64,000 nt of DNA from Pirellulaceae bacterium (lineage in GTDB: Bacteria; Planctomycetota; Planctomycetia; Pirellulales; Pirellulaceae). Positions 38,515 to 48,524 of the stretch are shown here, in pieces. A program made the translations under genes and the position numbers. The stretch lies in NCBI GenBank assembly GCA_018402565.1, contig JAGYIQ010000007.1, positions 248,001 through 312,000 on the forward strand. Direction: 5' to 3'. The stretch's first letter is position 1, and every line of letters starts with the position of its first letter. The notes beneath the pieces are model-generated. The model did not search any database. It worked only from the letters and a program-made list of their open reading frames with translations, and had not been told where the DNA came from.

Positions 38515-41500
38515 CTACTTTTTCTCTTTCAGGCTTTCGATTTCCTTTTGCCGATCCAGATGCTTTTGGCCGTCGGTGATCCACTTGGCGGGCTCGTCCC
38601 CCCGCAAGTAATGCCCGAACCATTCGCGAATCCGGTAATGGTAGTCCACCTGATTCTCTTTCTTGACCAGACCGTGGTTCTCACCTGGATACACCAACAT
38701 CACAAACTGCTTGCCCGCCAATCGCGCCGCATTGTACAGTTCGACCCCTTGATTGAAGTCGACCGCGCCATCCTCGTCGCCAAACGCGATCATTAACGGC
38801 GTCTTCATCTGATCGATCGAGAAGATCGGTGAGTTCTTGATGTAGGTCTCAACGTCCTGCCAGAACGGCCGGTTCATACGACCTTGACTCTCGTGAAAGA
38901 TCCACGCATCCGTCTGACCCGAATTCCAGTAAATGCTCATCGACATGCTCATCATGTTCGTCAACGGCGCACCGGCAATGCCCGCCGCAAACAGGTCGGT
39001 CTGGGTGACGATAAACGACGTTTGATAGGCACCCCACGAGTGACCGATCAAGCCGATCCGCTTCTCGTCGACCATGCCGCTCTCCAGAACCTTCTTCACG
39101 GCCGGCACCACGCACTCCACGGCCGACAAACCGGGGTTCTGCGGTCGATAAACGATGTCTGGCTCAAACACAAAGAATCCATCAGCCGTAAACGTCGCGT
39201 TATTGTACGGCCGCCGCTCGGACGGGACCGCAAAATTATGCAATCCTTGAGCGCGCTCTTCGTAGATGTAGACGATCATCGGGTATTGCTTGCCCGCCTC
39301 GTAGTTGGCCGGATAATACAAGGCACCCTGCAAGTCGACCCCGTTGGCATTGGTGTAGTTCACAAGTTCGGCTCGGGACCAGCCATACTCCTTGAGGAAC
39401 GGATTGGTGTCCGACAACATGCGTGCATCAGTCAAGTTGGCATTGCCGACCCAGATATTCGGAGACACGTCCGCCGCTTGCTCGATGTACGCCAGTGTCG
39501 CGGCCTGCTTGGCCTTTTGCAGCCGTCCGATGTTGCGGTCCTTCCAGACCAACCGTTCGGCCTGACCCTTTTGCTCGGCCAGCACGAGCTTGCCGATGCC
39601 AAACTTCTTGGAGCGATCGCCGTACAAGCTCAGATACATCGGTTGATCGACCTCCACCCACGGCTCGTCGATCGGATCCAGCACCAGTCGCCGATGTCGG
39701 ATTTTGTCCTCTCGACCGTTCGTCAGCCGTACTGGCGCGACGGCCTGATCCATCGAAAACGCCCAAACGTCGAACTCGTCGTACAACAGCAGATGATCCG
39801 ACGTCTTGGTCCAGCCAGCGATCCCCCAGGGGCTCTTCTCGGCCGTTAACGTGTCATCCGTCGTATCATAAAAGGGGATATCCAGACCGCTCGTCAGGTC
39901 CCGCTGGGTCTGAGTCTCCGCGTCGTACAACCAAAACTGCTGGTCTTTCATGTAGGCGATGAAGCGGCCATCCGGCGACGAGGGGAAAGCAAACTTATTC
40001 CGCTCGACGATCTTCGCCTGCGCACCCGTACGAACATCGATCAAGTACAGGTCGTTGAATGTAGGGCCGAACTTCTTCAGCTCCTCATAGGGCGAGTTGT
40101 CATAGCCGATGGCCCGCTTCTGTTGCTCGCACAAGGCCACCGAGGAATAGTGTTCTTCACCCAGTACCACCAGCTTCTGTTCATCCAGCCACCAAGCCGC
40201 CAGTCGCGACTTGTTCTTGTCGCGAGACGCCTGTTTCTTTTGCAGCGGAATGATGTCCACGTCGCGAGCGTGCCAGACCTCGACGTTGGCGGGGTCCTTT
40301 AAAGAATCACGCAGAGACTTTTGATCTTTCGTTGCTTTGTCCGCCGTTTTGTCGGCAGAACCTGCGTCGGCCTGTTTCTCCACGGGTGCTGACTTGTCGG
40401 CCTCGCCATCTTTGGACGGGGACTTGGCCGCTGCGTTGCTCGTCGCGTCTTTAGCATTGGCATCCGCTTTAGCACTGGCATCGTCTGGCTTGGATTTCGT
40501 CAGTTTTTCTTTGGCCAACTCCGCACGGGACTTTCCATAATTTTTCGGTTTCTTTTCCCAGGGTTGCAGGCCAAAGAACAGGGTCTGGCCATCGTCCGAC
40601 CAACGCAGCTTCGCCGCGCTGACGATCCGCAGATCGGCCGGGTGATGCTCGTGCGCAGCGGGATCGTAAGTCAGGGTCGAAGCGATCTTTCCCGTGCTCA
40701 GCGTCTCCTGCAAACCCCGCCAAGCCTGGACAGAGAACGCGGCATCCTCTTTTTCTTCTCGAGGGAACTCGACCATCACGGCCAAGTCGTCAGCGTCTTT
40801 TCGCCAAGTCAATTCGGTATACTTGCGCTCCGACGAGTCCAGCGTTCGGAGTTTTCCGGCCAGGCAATCGTAGACCTGCACCCCATTGCCCGCTTGGTCT
40901 TCGGTCTCAATCGTCATTGCCAACAACGACCCGGGACGATTGAAGGCGAAGGTCTTTACATTGCCAAAATGAGTATCGATTTGATGGTACAGATCACCCG
41001 TCAGATCACGTAGCACCAACCCCGCGGCTTGTGTCTTGCTGTCTTTGGGCGCGTAGCGACGCATCGCCAAGAAGCGACCGTCCTCGCTGAAGGCAAACGA
41101 AGCCACGTTGTCGATCTCGAGGCGGTCTCCCGTCAATAGGTTCCGCAATCCCAGCTTTGTCTTGACGGGTTCTTTGGCTTTTTCCAACTTTTCCCGTTCG
41201 GTCGGACCAAGCTCGATCAGGTAGGCCAACCATTGGCTGTCGCCCGAAAACTTTGCCTGGGCTCCAAATGGAATGGATTCGGTGGCCTCGGTCGCCAACA
41301 TCCGCAGTCGGAGCTCGTTCTCTTCGTTGACTCGCGCGACCGCGTAGACCAACCATCGGCCATCGGGCGACAAGGAGTAAGAGCTGAGATTTTCGAAACG
41401 CCCGTACTCCGCCGGCTGCACAGCCCCCGCCGCGTTCTGCGTCGCGTTTCGAGGGTTCGGCGATTGTGTCACCGATGCCTCCACTGACTGGGGGGCAACG

Positions 41501-41766
41501 TCCGGCGACGGTTCTTGGTTGGCCAGCGGCGTTTGGGACGACTCGTGTGGGACTTGGGTAGGCTCGACAAGCGACTGAGAGATCGGTGCCTGAGTAGCTG
41601 GTACCTGCGTAGCTGGTACCTGAGTAGCTGGTACCTGAGTAGCTGGTACCTGCGTAGCTGGTGCGTCCGCGATGGGCTCTTGCTTCGCGATAACGCAGGA
41701 GCCGACCAACAGCCATAGGCACCCGATAGCCCCTCCCCTAATCCAACGCCCATTTAAGCCAAACAT
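38515..41766 (-). CDS. S9 family serine peptidase (prolyl-oligopeptidase type), exported
   Basis: A 1,083-residue peptidase. The N-terminus (MFGLNGRWIRGGAIGCLWLL, then VGSC) reads as a lipoprotein or Sec signal. A Pro/Thr/Gln-rich spacer with five PATQV-like repeats follows, then a beta-propeller region (YSLSPDGRWLVYAVAR, SPDGRFIAYMKD) with a Lys/Ala-rich insert, then the catalytic hydrolase domain. That domain has Ser in GHSWGAYQ (about 909), Asp in FGDEDGAVDF (about 998) and His in PGENHGL (about 1031). ATG 41766 is preferred to an upstream TTG because it begins the signal peptide and has AAGG upstream. The family cleaves oligopeptides and would act outside the cytoplasmic membrane. It appears monocistronic. 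Confidence 0.87.
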   Translation of the reverse strand: MFGLNGRWIRGGAIGCLWLLVGSCVIAKQEPIADAPATQVPATQVPATQVPATQVPATQAPISQSLVEPTQVPHESSQTPLANQEPSPDVAPQSVEASVTQSPNPRNATQNAAGAVQPAEYGRFENLSSYSLSPDGRWLVYAVARVNEENELRLRMLATEATESIPFGAQAKFSGDSQWLAYLIELGPTEREKLEKAKEPVKTKLGLRNLLTGDRLEIDNVASFAFSEDGRFLAMRRYAPKDSKTQAAGLVLRDLTGDLYHQIDTHFGNVKTFAFNRPGSLLAMTIETEDQAGNGVQVYDCLAGKLRTLDSSERKYTELTWRKDADDLAVMVEFPREEKEDAAFSVQAWRGLQETLSTGKIASTLTYDPAAHEHHPADLRIVSAAKLRWSDDGQTLFFGLQPWEKKPKNYGKSRAELAKEKLTKSKPDDASAKADANAKDATSNAAAKSPSKDGEADKSAPVEKQADAGSADKTADKATKDQKSLRDSLKDPANVEVWHARDVDIIPLQKKQASRDKNKSRLAAWWLDEQKLVVLGEEHYSSVALCEQQKRAIGYDNSPYEELKKFGPTFNDLYLIDVRTGAQAKIVERNKFAFPSSPDGRFIAYMKDQQFWLYDAETQTQRDLTSGLDIPFYDTTDDTLTAEKSPWGIAGWTKTSDHLLLYDEFDVWAFSMDQAVAPVRLTNGREDKIRHRRLVLDPIDEPWVEVDQPMYLSLYGDRSKKFGIGKLVLAEQKGQAERLVWKDRNIGRLQKAKQAATLAYIEQAADVSPNIWVGNANLTDARMLSDTNPFLKEYGWSRAELVNYTNANGVDLQGALYYPANYEAGKQYPMIVYIYEERAQGLHNFAVPSERRPYNNATFTADGFFVFEPDIVYRPQNPGLSAVECVVPAVKKVLESGMVDEKRIGLIGHSWGAYQTSFIVTQTDLFAAGIAGAPLTNMMSMSMSIYWNSGQTDAWIFHESQGRMNRPFWQDVETYIKNSPIFSIDQMKTPLMIAFGDEDGAVDFNQGVELYNAARLAGKQFVMLVYPGENHGLVKKENQVDYHYRIREWFGHYLRGDEPAKWITDGQKHLDRQKEIESLKEKK
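41591..41665 (-). repeat. Five 15-bp tandem units encoding PATQV-like pentapeptides
   Basis: Five 15-bp units, four with GGTACC, encode a low-complexity linker just after the signal peptide of the S9 peptidase. Slippage would change linker length without shifting frame. Confidence 0.85.
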
Positions 41767-41970
41767 CGTCTGCAACCTTTCATCCGTCCACCCCCACCGC
41801 TTTCCAGCCAATCGGTCCCCATTTGTCCGCCATCACGGGCGATCCGCCTACTTTAATTGCCGCTGCTGACATTCGCAAGGAACCTCGCCAATTGACTCTA
41901 CGGGCAAAGGTCAACACTTGCCTGACCGGCGATCCCCTGCCTGACGTCAACCAGCCAAGATCGGCCAAAC

Positions 41971-42041
41971 GCGTAAAACTCCAGTCGTGAACCGCCTGAG
42001 CGGGTAAGTGGTGGCGGAGTAACGGCGGTTGAGTTTTACGC
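41971..42041. repeat. Imperfect palindrome at the 3' end of the methyltransferase gene
   Basis: GCGTAAAACTC (41971-41981) pairs with GAGTTTTACGC (42031-42041), with an inner ACCGCC/GGCGGT pair. It directly abuts the methyltransferase stop and could terminate its transcript. The rest of the 41767-42041 spacer shows nothing recognisable. Confidence 0.6.
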
Positions 42042-42980
42042 TCACTTTTTCATGAGGATAACAACCGATTGCCGACCGTGATGGGCTGGCAAAATCTCTT
42101 TTATCGTAAAGAAGCGTCCCCAGACCTGTTGCAAATAATTGTTAGAATGAAAGACCTGGGATCGGTAAGGCCCGTCTTGCCGGAAACGGTAAACCGTTCG
42201 AGTATCTGGCAGGGGCTGATGGATCTTTTCCACGACCGAAGGATCAATTTTGATTATAGACTGCAATAGGCGATTTTCTGGATTGTCCACCTGATCCCGC
42301 AATAACTGCCAAGTGTCTTCGTTGTGAACGGTCAGATAGCAGAGTCCCTGGTCTCGCATGATTCGGGCTAATTCCGCTAGCCAACAGGTTTCGAAAGTAT
42401 CGAGGTGAGTGAAAACTGAAAAAGCGGTGATCACATCCACCGAGTTGTCTCGAATCGGTAGCGAGGGCAGAGCGTGATTAAAAATCGGTTTCACGCGATC
42501 GGGCATGTATTGCTGCAACCAACGGATATGGCGACCGTTGATATCACTGCCCCAAACTTCCGGAATTTCAGTCTGGGCTACATAATGGCGAATCACGCGA
42601 CCACTCGCGCAGCCGAAATCCAAAACCGATTGTGGCCGCACCAAGTATCGCCGATAGGCGACTTGTACCTTGAGGAAGTCCTCCAGCCCACTCAGCCAGT
42701 AATCCTGATCAAATCCAGGGTCGTAGCCCTCCCGATCGGCCAACGCCGGTATCGGGTACGAGTCGCGCGCCATCAGGTCCAGAATCGATTGACCGGGTAG
42801 CATTTTTTCCAACCGCAGCCAATTGTTTTTTTTCTGGGGTGGTTCGGTCAAGCACTCAGAAACTGGTGGAGAATTCTCGAACGGATCATTATCTAAGGTG
42901 TTCCTTGAGAGGTCGTCCTCCCAAGCGATTGGGCGGCGAGGGTTGGCGAGTAGCGAGGGGGCGGGCGTTGGTTCTGCCAT
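42042..42980 (-). CDS. Class I SAM-dependent methyltransferase
   Basis: A 312-residue protein with a Rossmann methyltransferase core: motif I VLDFGCASGR (119-128), an acidic post-I position in WGSDINGRHI, and the motif II to III region SVDVITAFSVFTHLD and ARIMRDQGLCYLTVH. The first 60 residues are Pro/Asn-rich and probably disordered. The substrate is not predictable. It stands alone between the S9 peptidase and a long spacer with a MITE-like element. No clear ribosome-binding site is visible before the ATG. Confidence 0.82.
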   Translation of the reverse strand: MAEPTPAPSLLANPRRPIAWEDDLSRNTLDNDPFENSPPVSECLTEPPQKKNNWLRLEKMLPGQSILDLMARDSYPIPALADREGYDPGFDQDYWLSGLEDFLKVQVAYRRYLVRPQSVLDFGCASGRVIRHYVAQTEIPEVWGSDINGRHIRWLQQYMPDRVKPIFNHALPSLPIRDNSVDVITAFSVFTHLDTFETCWLAELARIMRDQGLCYLTVHNEDTWQLLRDQVDNPENRLLQSIIKIDPSVVEKIHQPLPDTRTVYRFRQDGPYRSQVFHSNNYLQQVWGRFFTIKEILPAHHGRQSVVILMKK

Positions 42981-43161
42981 AATCGTAGTCGCGTTCTTTT
43001 TTGCGTTATTTTAATGGGAAGGTACCATCGTTCGCCGGCGGAGTTTAGCAGATTTGACTTGATAATGCAGCCCCATTTCCGTACGTTTCGCCGCAAAGAG
43101 AAATTCACCAGCACCAGGTGCTTCCCTTAGCTTCGAGCATCGTTGACAATGTGTCAGACAG

Positions 43162-43326
43162 CTAGTGCTTTGTCACCGATTAATTTTGGGATTGGTGCGG
43201 TAAAGGGGGCAGGCGTCAATCGCCGGAACGGCCCTGCGGGTGCTTCGCACAATTCACGCCTGACCCCTTTACCACACGCCTGACCCCTTCACCACACGCC
43301 AAGTTTTGGCTGTGACAAAGCACTAG
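43162..43326. mobile_element. MITE-like palindromic element, copy 2 (165 bp)
   Basis: It has the same 15-bp ends as copy 1 (CTAGTGCTTTGTCAC / GTGACAAAGCACTAG) and the same inner GGGGCAGGCGTCAAT arms. It carries an internal direct duplication of about 20 bp around CGCCTGACCCCTT. It sits in the 680-bp spacer between the divergent methyltransferase and BNR genes (42981-43660), in which no gene is evident. Confidence 0.82.
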
Positions 43327-43660
43327 CCGGGGTTAACCGGTCAACCAAACCCTTGGATTGACTCCTGGAGTTGTGACCGCCAGAGGACTGGCGACCCGAA
43401 CCGTGGCTCCTTAGCGTCCGACCGCCAAGGCTATCCGTCGCCAGCGACAGAGTTGTACTGCTCGGCGTCAGGCCCCCCCGAACCGCAAACTTGAGCGATT
43501 TTTCGTGCCGGTTTCTTGCATTTTGGGACGGGTGGGTCAAGATACCACTATGGCGAGCCGTTGTCGGGACGGTTCAGCGCATCGACACGCTCCAATCTTG
43601 CTCGCCGTTGCACTCGTTTAGCTACGGAAAAGTACCCAGCCCCCAAAAGTGGAAGATTCT

Positions 43661-46600
43661 ATGAAGTCGTTGCTCGCTGTCGTTTGGTCTTTGTTGGTAA
43701 CGACAATCTGCTTAAGCCAGGATAACGAGGGCGCGTCGCGCGACTCGTCGTGGAACGCAACCACTTTTTCGGGTTTAAAATTTCGTAGCATCGGGCCCGC
43801 TTTTATGTCGGGACGTATCGCGGACGTGGTGATTGATCCTCACGACGACAATACCTGGTACATCGGTGTCGGCTCGGGCGGTGTCTGGAAGACTGCCAAC
43901 GCCGGAGTGACCTGGACTCCCCTGTTCGACGAGCAAGCGGTTTATTCGATCGGCTGCGTGACCGTCGATCCGCACAACCCGCAGACCATCTGGGTGGGAA
44001 CCGGCGAGAACGTCGGTGGGCGGCACGCCAGTTTTGGAGACGGTATCTACCGCAGTCGCGATGGAGGCCAGACCTGGCAGAATCTCGGATTGCAAGAAAG
44101 TCAGCATATTTCTGAAATTATCGTGCATCCGCAGGATCCCCAGACGGTGTTCGTTGCGGCTCAAGGTCCGCTGTGGACCGCAGGCGGCGACCGCGGTTTC
44201 TTTAAGACCAACGATGGTGGTCTAACTTGGCGCCGCACCCTGGGTAATGACCTCTGGACCGGAGTCACCGACATCGCGATCGATCCCCGCGATCCGAACG
44301 TGATCTACGCGGCTACCTGGGACCGGCATCGCACCGTCGCCGCCTATATGGGCGGTGGACCGGGATCGGGAATCCATCGCAGCAATGACGGGGGAGAAAC
44401 TTGGCAGGCATTGACCAAGGGGTTGCCTGAATCGAACATGGGCAAGATCGGTATCGCTGTCTCGCCCCAACGGCCCGACGTGGTTTACGCGGCCATCGAA
44501 CTCGATCGACGGACCGGCGGCTGTTGGCGGAGTGTTGACGGTGGCCAATCCTGGGAGAAACAATCCGACACCGTATCGGGCGGAACCGGGCCGCATTATT
44601 ACCAAGAACTTTACGCCTGCCCGCATCAATTCGATCGCATCTATTTGATGGACGTGCGGATGCAGGTTTCCGACGACGGAGGCAAGACGTTCCGTCCCGT
44701 CACGGAGAAACACAAGCACTCGGATAACCACGCCCTCGCCTTTCGAATCGACGATCCTGATTACTTGCTGTGCGGCACGGATGGTGGCCTGTACGAGTCA
44801 TTCGACCGCGGAGCGAATTGGCGTTTTATGGCCAACCTGCCGTTGACCCAGTTCTACAAGATTGCCTTGGATGATACCCTGCCGTTTTACAAGATCTACG
44901 GTGGCACGCAGGATAACAGCACACAGGGCGGGCCCTCGCGCACCGACAACGCGCACGGTATCCAGAACTCCGATTGGCGAGTGGTGTTGGACTGGGATGG
45001 GCACCAACCGGCCACCGAACCTGGTAACCCCAACATCGTCTACGCCGAACGCCAAGAAGGCTTTCTCTCGCGAATCGATATCTCGACGGGAGAAGTTGTC
45101 GACATCCAACCGCAACCGGAAGTGGGTGAAGCGTTCGAACGGTTCAATTGGGACGCGCCGATCCTGGTTTCACCCCATGATCCGGCCCGGATCTACTTTG
45201 CCTCGCAACGAGTCTGGCGGTCAGATAATCGCGGCGACCAGTGGCAAGCGATCTCGAGCGATCTGACGCGGCAATTGGATCGAATGCAGTTGCCGATCAT
45301 GGGTGGGTTGCAGAGCTGGGACAACGCCTGGGACCTGTCCGCCATGAGCAACTACAGCACGATCACTTCGCTGGCCGAATCTCCCCTGCAAGAGGGCTTG
45401 CTGTATGCCGGCACGGACGATGGGCTGATCCAAGTCAGTGAAGACGGTGGTCAAGCCTGGCGCCGAGTCGACGTGGCTTCACTGCCCGAGGTGCCGGCGA
45501 CAGCGTTCGTGAATGATATCCGTGCCGATCTGTTTGATGCCAACACCGTCTACGTCGCCTTGGACAATCACAAATACGGTGACCTGAAGCCGTATTTGCT
45601 CAAGAGTCAGGACCGTGGGCGAACGTGGAGTTCCATTTCCAGCAACTTGCCCCAGCCGTTACTGGTCTGGCGGTTGGTCCAAGATCATGTGCAAAAGAAT
45701 CTGTTGTTTATTGGCACTGAGTTCGGCGTGTGGTTTTCCGTCGACGGGGGCGGACACTGGACGCAACTCAAGGCTGGCTTGCCGACCATTTCCATTCGCG
45801 ACATCCAGATTCAACGTCGCGAAAATGATCTAGTCGCCGCATCATTTGGGCGTGGCATCTACATCTTGGACGACCTGACGCCGCTGCGGGAACTCTCCAG
45901 TCAAGTTTGGACCAGCGAGGCGACATTGTTTCCAACTCGTGCGGCTTGGTGGTACGTGCCACGTCCACACCTGGGATTCGAGGGCGGCAAGGGCGACCAG
46001 GGGGCCTCCCACTTCGTGGCCGAAAATCCACCCTTTGGCGCCGTGTTCACCTATCGCTTGAACCAGGACCTGCCCACGCTCAAGGAAACCCGCTCAGCGG
46101 CTGAGAAAAAACGTCGTGAGAACGGCCTGCCGTTAGAGTTTCCCGGCTGGGAGGCGGTCGAAGCCGAACGTCGTCAGGCCGAACCGAAAATCTGGTTGAT
46201 TGTCAAAGACCAAGACGGCAATGTGATTCGTCGTCTGGAAGGTCCTCGCCAGCAAGGTTTCCACCGAGTGGCGTGGGACTTGCGGCACCCAACGCCCGAT
46301 GCGGTCAAGTTGATTCCGGACCCACCACCGATGTGGGGCGGGCCGCCCAGAGGTCTGCTGGCGGCGCCCGGCACCTACACCGTGACACTGGTGAAAACCC
46401 TCGATGGTGTGACCACGCCTTTGGCCCAGCCGCAGGCGTTTGAAGTCATGCCACTCCACAACAACACGTCAAACGATGAGGACCCAAGCCGCGTGGCGGC
46501 CTTCTGGCGCGAGTACGAACAGGCAGTCCGCGAGCATACCGCGGCGCAGGTAGCGCTGGCCCAGGCCCTGGTCAAGGTCGAGCGTCTGCAGGCGGTCGTG

Positions 46601-46951
46601 TTGCAGTCGGCGGCCGAGCCCGGCGAGCTGGACGCTGCTCTGGCCGTCGTGCGTCGGGACTTGCATAACCTGGACGAGACGCTCAACGGGAATCGCAGTC
46701 GCCAACAACCGGGCGAGAAGTTCAATCCGATCATTTATGATAGATTGTTCAGTGTCGCGCGGGGGATCGAGCGGAGCACAAAAGGCCCGACGACCACGCA
46801 GCGACGCATGTTGGAGATCGCCACTTCCGAGCTGGCGGCATTCCAGGCCGAGCTGAGCAAGTCGCTGGGCAAACTGACCGAGCTGGCGGAAAAGCTACGA
46901 GACGCCGGTGGGCCGTGGCTGGAAGGCGAACCGTTGGGATTTGAGCCGTAG
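43661..46951 (+). CDS. Secreted BNR/sortilin-like beta-propeller protein
   Basis: A 1,096-residue exported protein. The N-terminus (MKSLLAVVWSLLVTTICLSQ) is a clear signal peptide. Residues about 30-720 hold many BNR/Asp-box repeats (SRDGGQTW, SNDGGETW, SVDGGQSWEK, SEDGGQAW, SVDGGGHW), typical of sialidase- and VPS10-type propellers. The C-terminal third has a fibronectin-like part (VIRRLEGPRQQGFHRVAWDL) and a helical tail. Often annotated as glycosyl hydrolase, but no catalytic residues can be assigned. ATG 43661 is chosen over GTG 43649 because GGAAG lies five bases before it. It is followed by a lipoprotein gene on the same strand, 98 bp downstream. Confidence 0.83.
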   Translation: MKSLLAVVWSLLVTTICLSQDNEGASRDSSWNATTFSGLKFRSIGPAFMSGRIADVVIDPHDDNTWYIGVGSGGVWKTANAGVTWTPLFDEQAVYSIGCVTVDPHNPQTIWVGTGENVGGRHASFGDGIYRSRDGGQTWQNLGLQESQHISEIIVHPQDPQTVFVAAQGPLWTAGGDRGFFKTNDGGLTWRRTLGNDLWTGVTDIAIDPRDPNVIYAATWDRHRTVAAYMGGGPGSGIHRSNDGGETWQALTKGLPESNMGKIGIAVSPQRPDVVYAAIELDRRTGGCWRSVDGGQSWEKQSDTVSGGTGPHYYQELYACPHQFDRIYLMDVRMQVSDDGGKTFRPVTEKHKHSDNHALAFRIDDPDYLLCGTDGGLYESFDRGANWRFMANLPLTQFYKIALDDTLPFYKIYGGTQDNSTQGGPSRTDNAHGIQNSDWRVVLDWDGHQPATEPGNPNIVYAERQEGFLSRIDISTGEVVDIQPQPEVGEAFERFNWDAPILVSPHDPARIYFASQRVWRSDNRGDQWQAISSDLTRQLDRMQLPIMGGLQSWDNAWDLSAMSNYSTITSLAESPLQEGLLYAGTDDGLIQVSEDGGQAWRRVDVASLPEVPATAFVNDIRADLFDANTVYVALDNHKYGDLKPYLLKSQDRGRTWSSISSNLPQPLLVWRLVQDHVQKNLLFIGTEFGVWFSVDGGGHWTQLKAGLPTISIRDIQIQRRENDLVAASFGRGIYILDDLTPLRELSSQVWTSEATLFPTRAAWWYVPRPHLGFEGGKGDQGASHFVAENPPFGAVFTYRLNQDLPTLKETRSAAEKKRRENGLPLEFPGWEAVEAERRQAEPKIWLIVKDQDGNVIRRLEGPRQQGFHRVAWDLRHPTPDAVKLIPDPPPMWGGPPRGLLAAPGTYTVTLVKTLDGVTTPLAQPQAFEVMPLHNNTSNDEDPSRVAAFWREYEQAVREHTAAQVALAQALVKVERLQAVVLQSAAEPGELDAALAVVRRDLHNLDETLNGNRSRQQPGEKFNPIIYDRLFSVARGIERSTKGPTTTQRRMLEIATSELAAFQAELSKSLGKLTELAEKLRDAGGPWLEGEPLGFEP

Positions 46952-46975
46952 TACGGCGTAGACAGACCCTGTAGA

Positions 46976-46992
46976 CCAGTTCCCCGAACTGG
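46976..46992. terminator. Short hairpin after the BNR gene
   Basis: CCAGTTC CCC GAACTGG is a perfect 7-bp stem with a 3-base loop, 25 bp after the stop. An imperfect second version lies at 47001-47017. There is no T-tract, so the terminator role is tentative. Confidence 0.4.
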
Positions 46993-47049
46993 TTGTCCCA
47001 CCAGTCCGCCGAACTGGCTGAAAATCGTTTTTGGAAGGAAAATTTTTCG

Positions 47050-48312
47050 ATGCTCCAGTTAAGTGATCAATTCGGCCTTTTTTCCGTCGGCATCCGCCGC
47101 ATGTCACTGCTCCTGTTCGCTTGTATGGCGTTGATGGGTTGTGCGGACGGGGGACCAACCCAGCCGCTGCCGAACGAGCAATTGGCGGCTCCCGATCCGG
47201 ATTCGTCAAACACCGCCGCAGCCGACGCACAACTCACACCGGAGCAAGCGGAGACTTTCGCGCAGGCCTGGGAAACGGCCATGCAAACCGATGATGTGCC
47301 GGCCGTCAACTCGCTGTTCGATTGGGACGATCTGTTCCAAAGAGTCGTGGGGCCACTGGAGTTGCCGGCTGCCGAGCGCAGTAAGTTTGTCCAGGGAATG
47401 AAGGGCGGCAATCCTGCCGGTCAATTGACCAATCAAATCGCTGCGGTCTGTCAAGCCGGCGGCAGCTATCGGCTGGTGAGAATCCTGCGACGCGATGGGC
47501 GATGGCATGCGGTATTTCGCATGATCCTGCCCAGTCAAGGTATGAATTATCACGACATTCGGCTGACCAGCTCCAACGGCAAAGTGGTCGGTGATCGTTT
47601 GTTTGTCGCCATCAACAGTGAAGAAATGGCAGACACGATGCGTGCTTTGGCCCAGCCCGCCATGCAGAATCGCAATTTGGTCGGACGCCTGTCCGGTCAG
47701 CAAAAGGCGGCCGAGGCGGCGTTTGATACGACGATTTCCCTGCTGACTTCGATCAAGAACGGTCAGTATCAAGAAGCGATCCGCTTGTACGAACAACTGC
47801 CAGAAGCCAGTCGCGCGAACAAATCTGTGATGTTGGGGATGATTACCGCCCAAAGTCAATTGGATGAAGCCAAGTACTTGGCGGCGATCGACCGGTATCG
47901 TGAAGCCTTCCCCAACGATCCCTCGTTGGGGCTGGTGTTGCTGGATGCCGCATTGCTGCGTCAGGACTGGGACCTGTTGGAGCTCTCGCGACAGAAGCTG
48001 AATGCTTGGACCGGCGGGGACCCCTACGTTGATTTGCTCATTGGGACCATCTTTTCTCAAGATCCCGCCAAGGTCCAACAGGCGCTGGACATGACCAAAG
48101 AGATCGATCCCAGTACTCTCGGGTTGCCGACCGCCCATTACAACAAGTTGACGATCGCCCTGAGCGGGAAGGACTTCGCGACCGTCGTCCAACAGATGAA
48201 GGCCTTACGCGAAGAGTACGATGTCGAGTTTGAGGAGGAGGCGATGCGTTCCGAGCCATTGTTTGCCGATTTTCTGGATTCGCAAGAGTTTCGGGATTGG
48301 CAGTCGCGGTAA
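47050..48312 (+). CDS. Lipoprotein with TPR-like helical region, function unknown
   Basis: A 420-residue protein. A hydrophobic N-terminal stretch ends in LMGC with cysteine near residue 31, a good lipobox. An acidic Pro/Asn linker follows, then about residues 60-200 with no named domain. A helical region (NGQYQEAIRLYEQLPEASRA, AAIDRYREAFPNDPSLG) looks like tetratricopeptide repeats. The start at 47050 follows AAGGA; a later in-frame ATG at 47101 would give a shorter signal and cannot be excluded. It lies 98 bp after the BNR gene, possibly co-transcribed. A MITE-like fragment lies 30 bp after its stop. Confidence 0.75.
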   Translation: MLQLSDQFGLFSVGIRRMSLLLFACMALMGCADGGPTQPLPNEQLAAPDPDSSNTAAADAQLTPEQAETFAQAWETAMQTDDVPAVNSLFDWDDLFQRVVGPLELPAAERSKFVQGMKGGNPAGQLTNQIAAVCQAGGSYRLVRILRRDGRWHAVFRMILPSQGMNYHDIRLTSSNGKVVGDRLFVAINSEEMADTMRALAQPAMQNRNLVGRLSGQQKAAEAAFDTTISLLTSIKNGQYQEAIRLYEQLPEASRANKSVMLGMITAQSQLDEAKYLAAIDRYREAFPNDPSLGLVLLDAALLRQDWDLLELSRQKLNAWTGGDPYVDLLIGTIFSQDPAKVQQALDMTKEIDPSTLGLPTAHYNKLTIALSGKDFATVVQQMKALREEYDVEFEEEAMRSEPLFADFLDSQEFRDWQSR

Positions 48313-48342
48313 GGGCTGCGATCGATCTGTCGAAGCGATCCA

Positions 48343-48444
48343 GTGTGTGGTAAAGGGGTCAGGAGTCAATTGTGCGCAGCACCCGAAGGGCCGTTCCGGC
48401 AGTTGAGTCCTGACCCCTTTTACCACACCGATCCCCAAAAATAG
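48343..48444. mobile_element. MITE-like element, partial copy without CTAG ends
   Basis: It has the inner arms of the family (GTGTGGTAAAGGGGTCAGGA and its inverse) and the central GTGCGCAGCACCCG. It lacks the CTAGTGCTTTGTCAC end on both sides and runs directly into a GTAACCGTTCACG repeat. Confidence 0.7.
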
Positions 48445-48517
48445 TAACCGTTCACGCCCCGTAGGGTGCCATGTAGCACCAGTCCCCTTGAATGACCTCC
48501 CACCCGTGAACGGTTAC
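48444..48517. repeat. 74-bp REP-like palindrome, copy 1
   Basis: GTAACCGTTCACG at the left end and CGTGAACGGTTAC at the right end bracket a spacer containing AGGGTGCCATGTAGCACCAG. It is nearly identical to the copy at 49309-49382. Confidence 0.8.
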
Positions 48518-48524
48518 AATCTTT

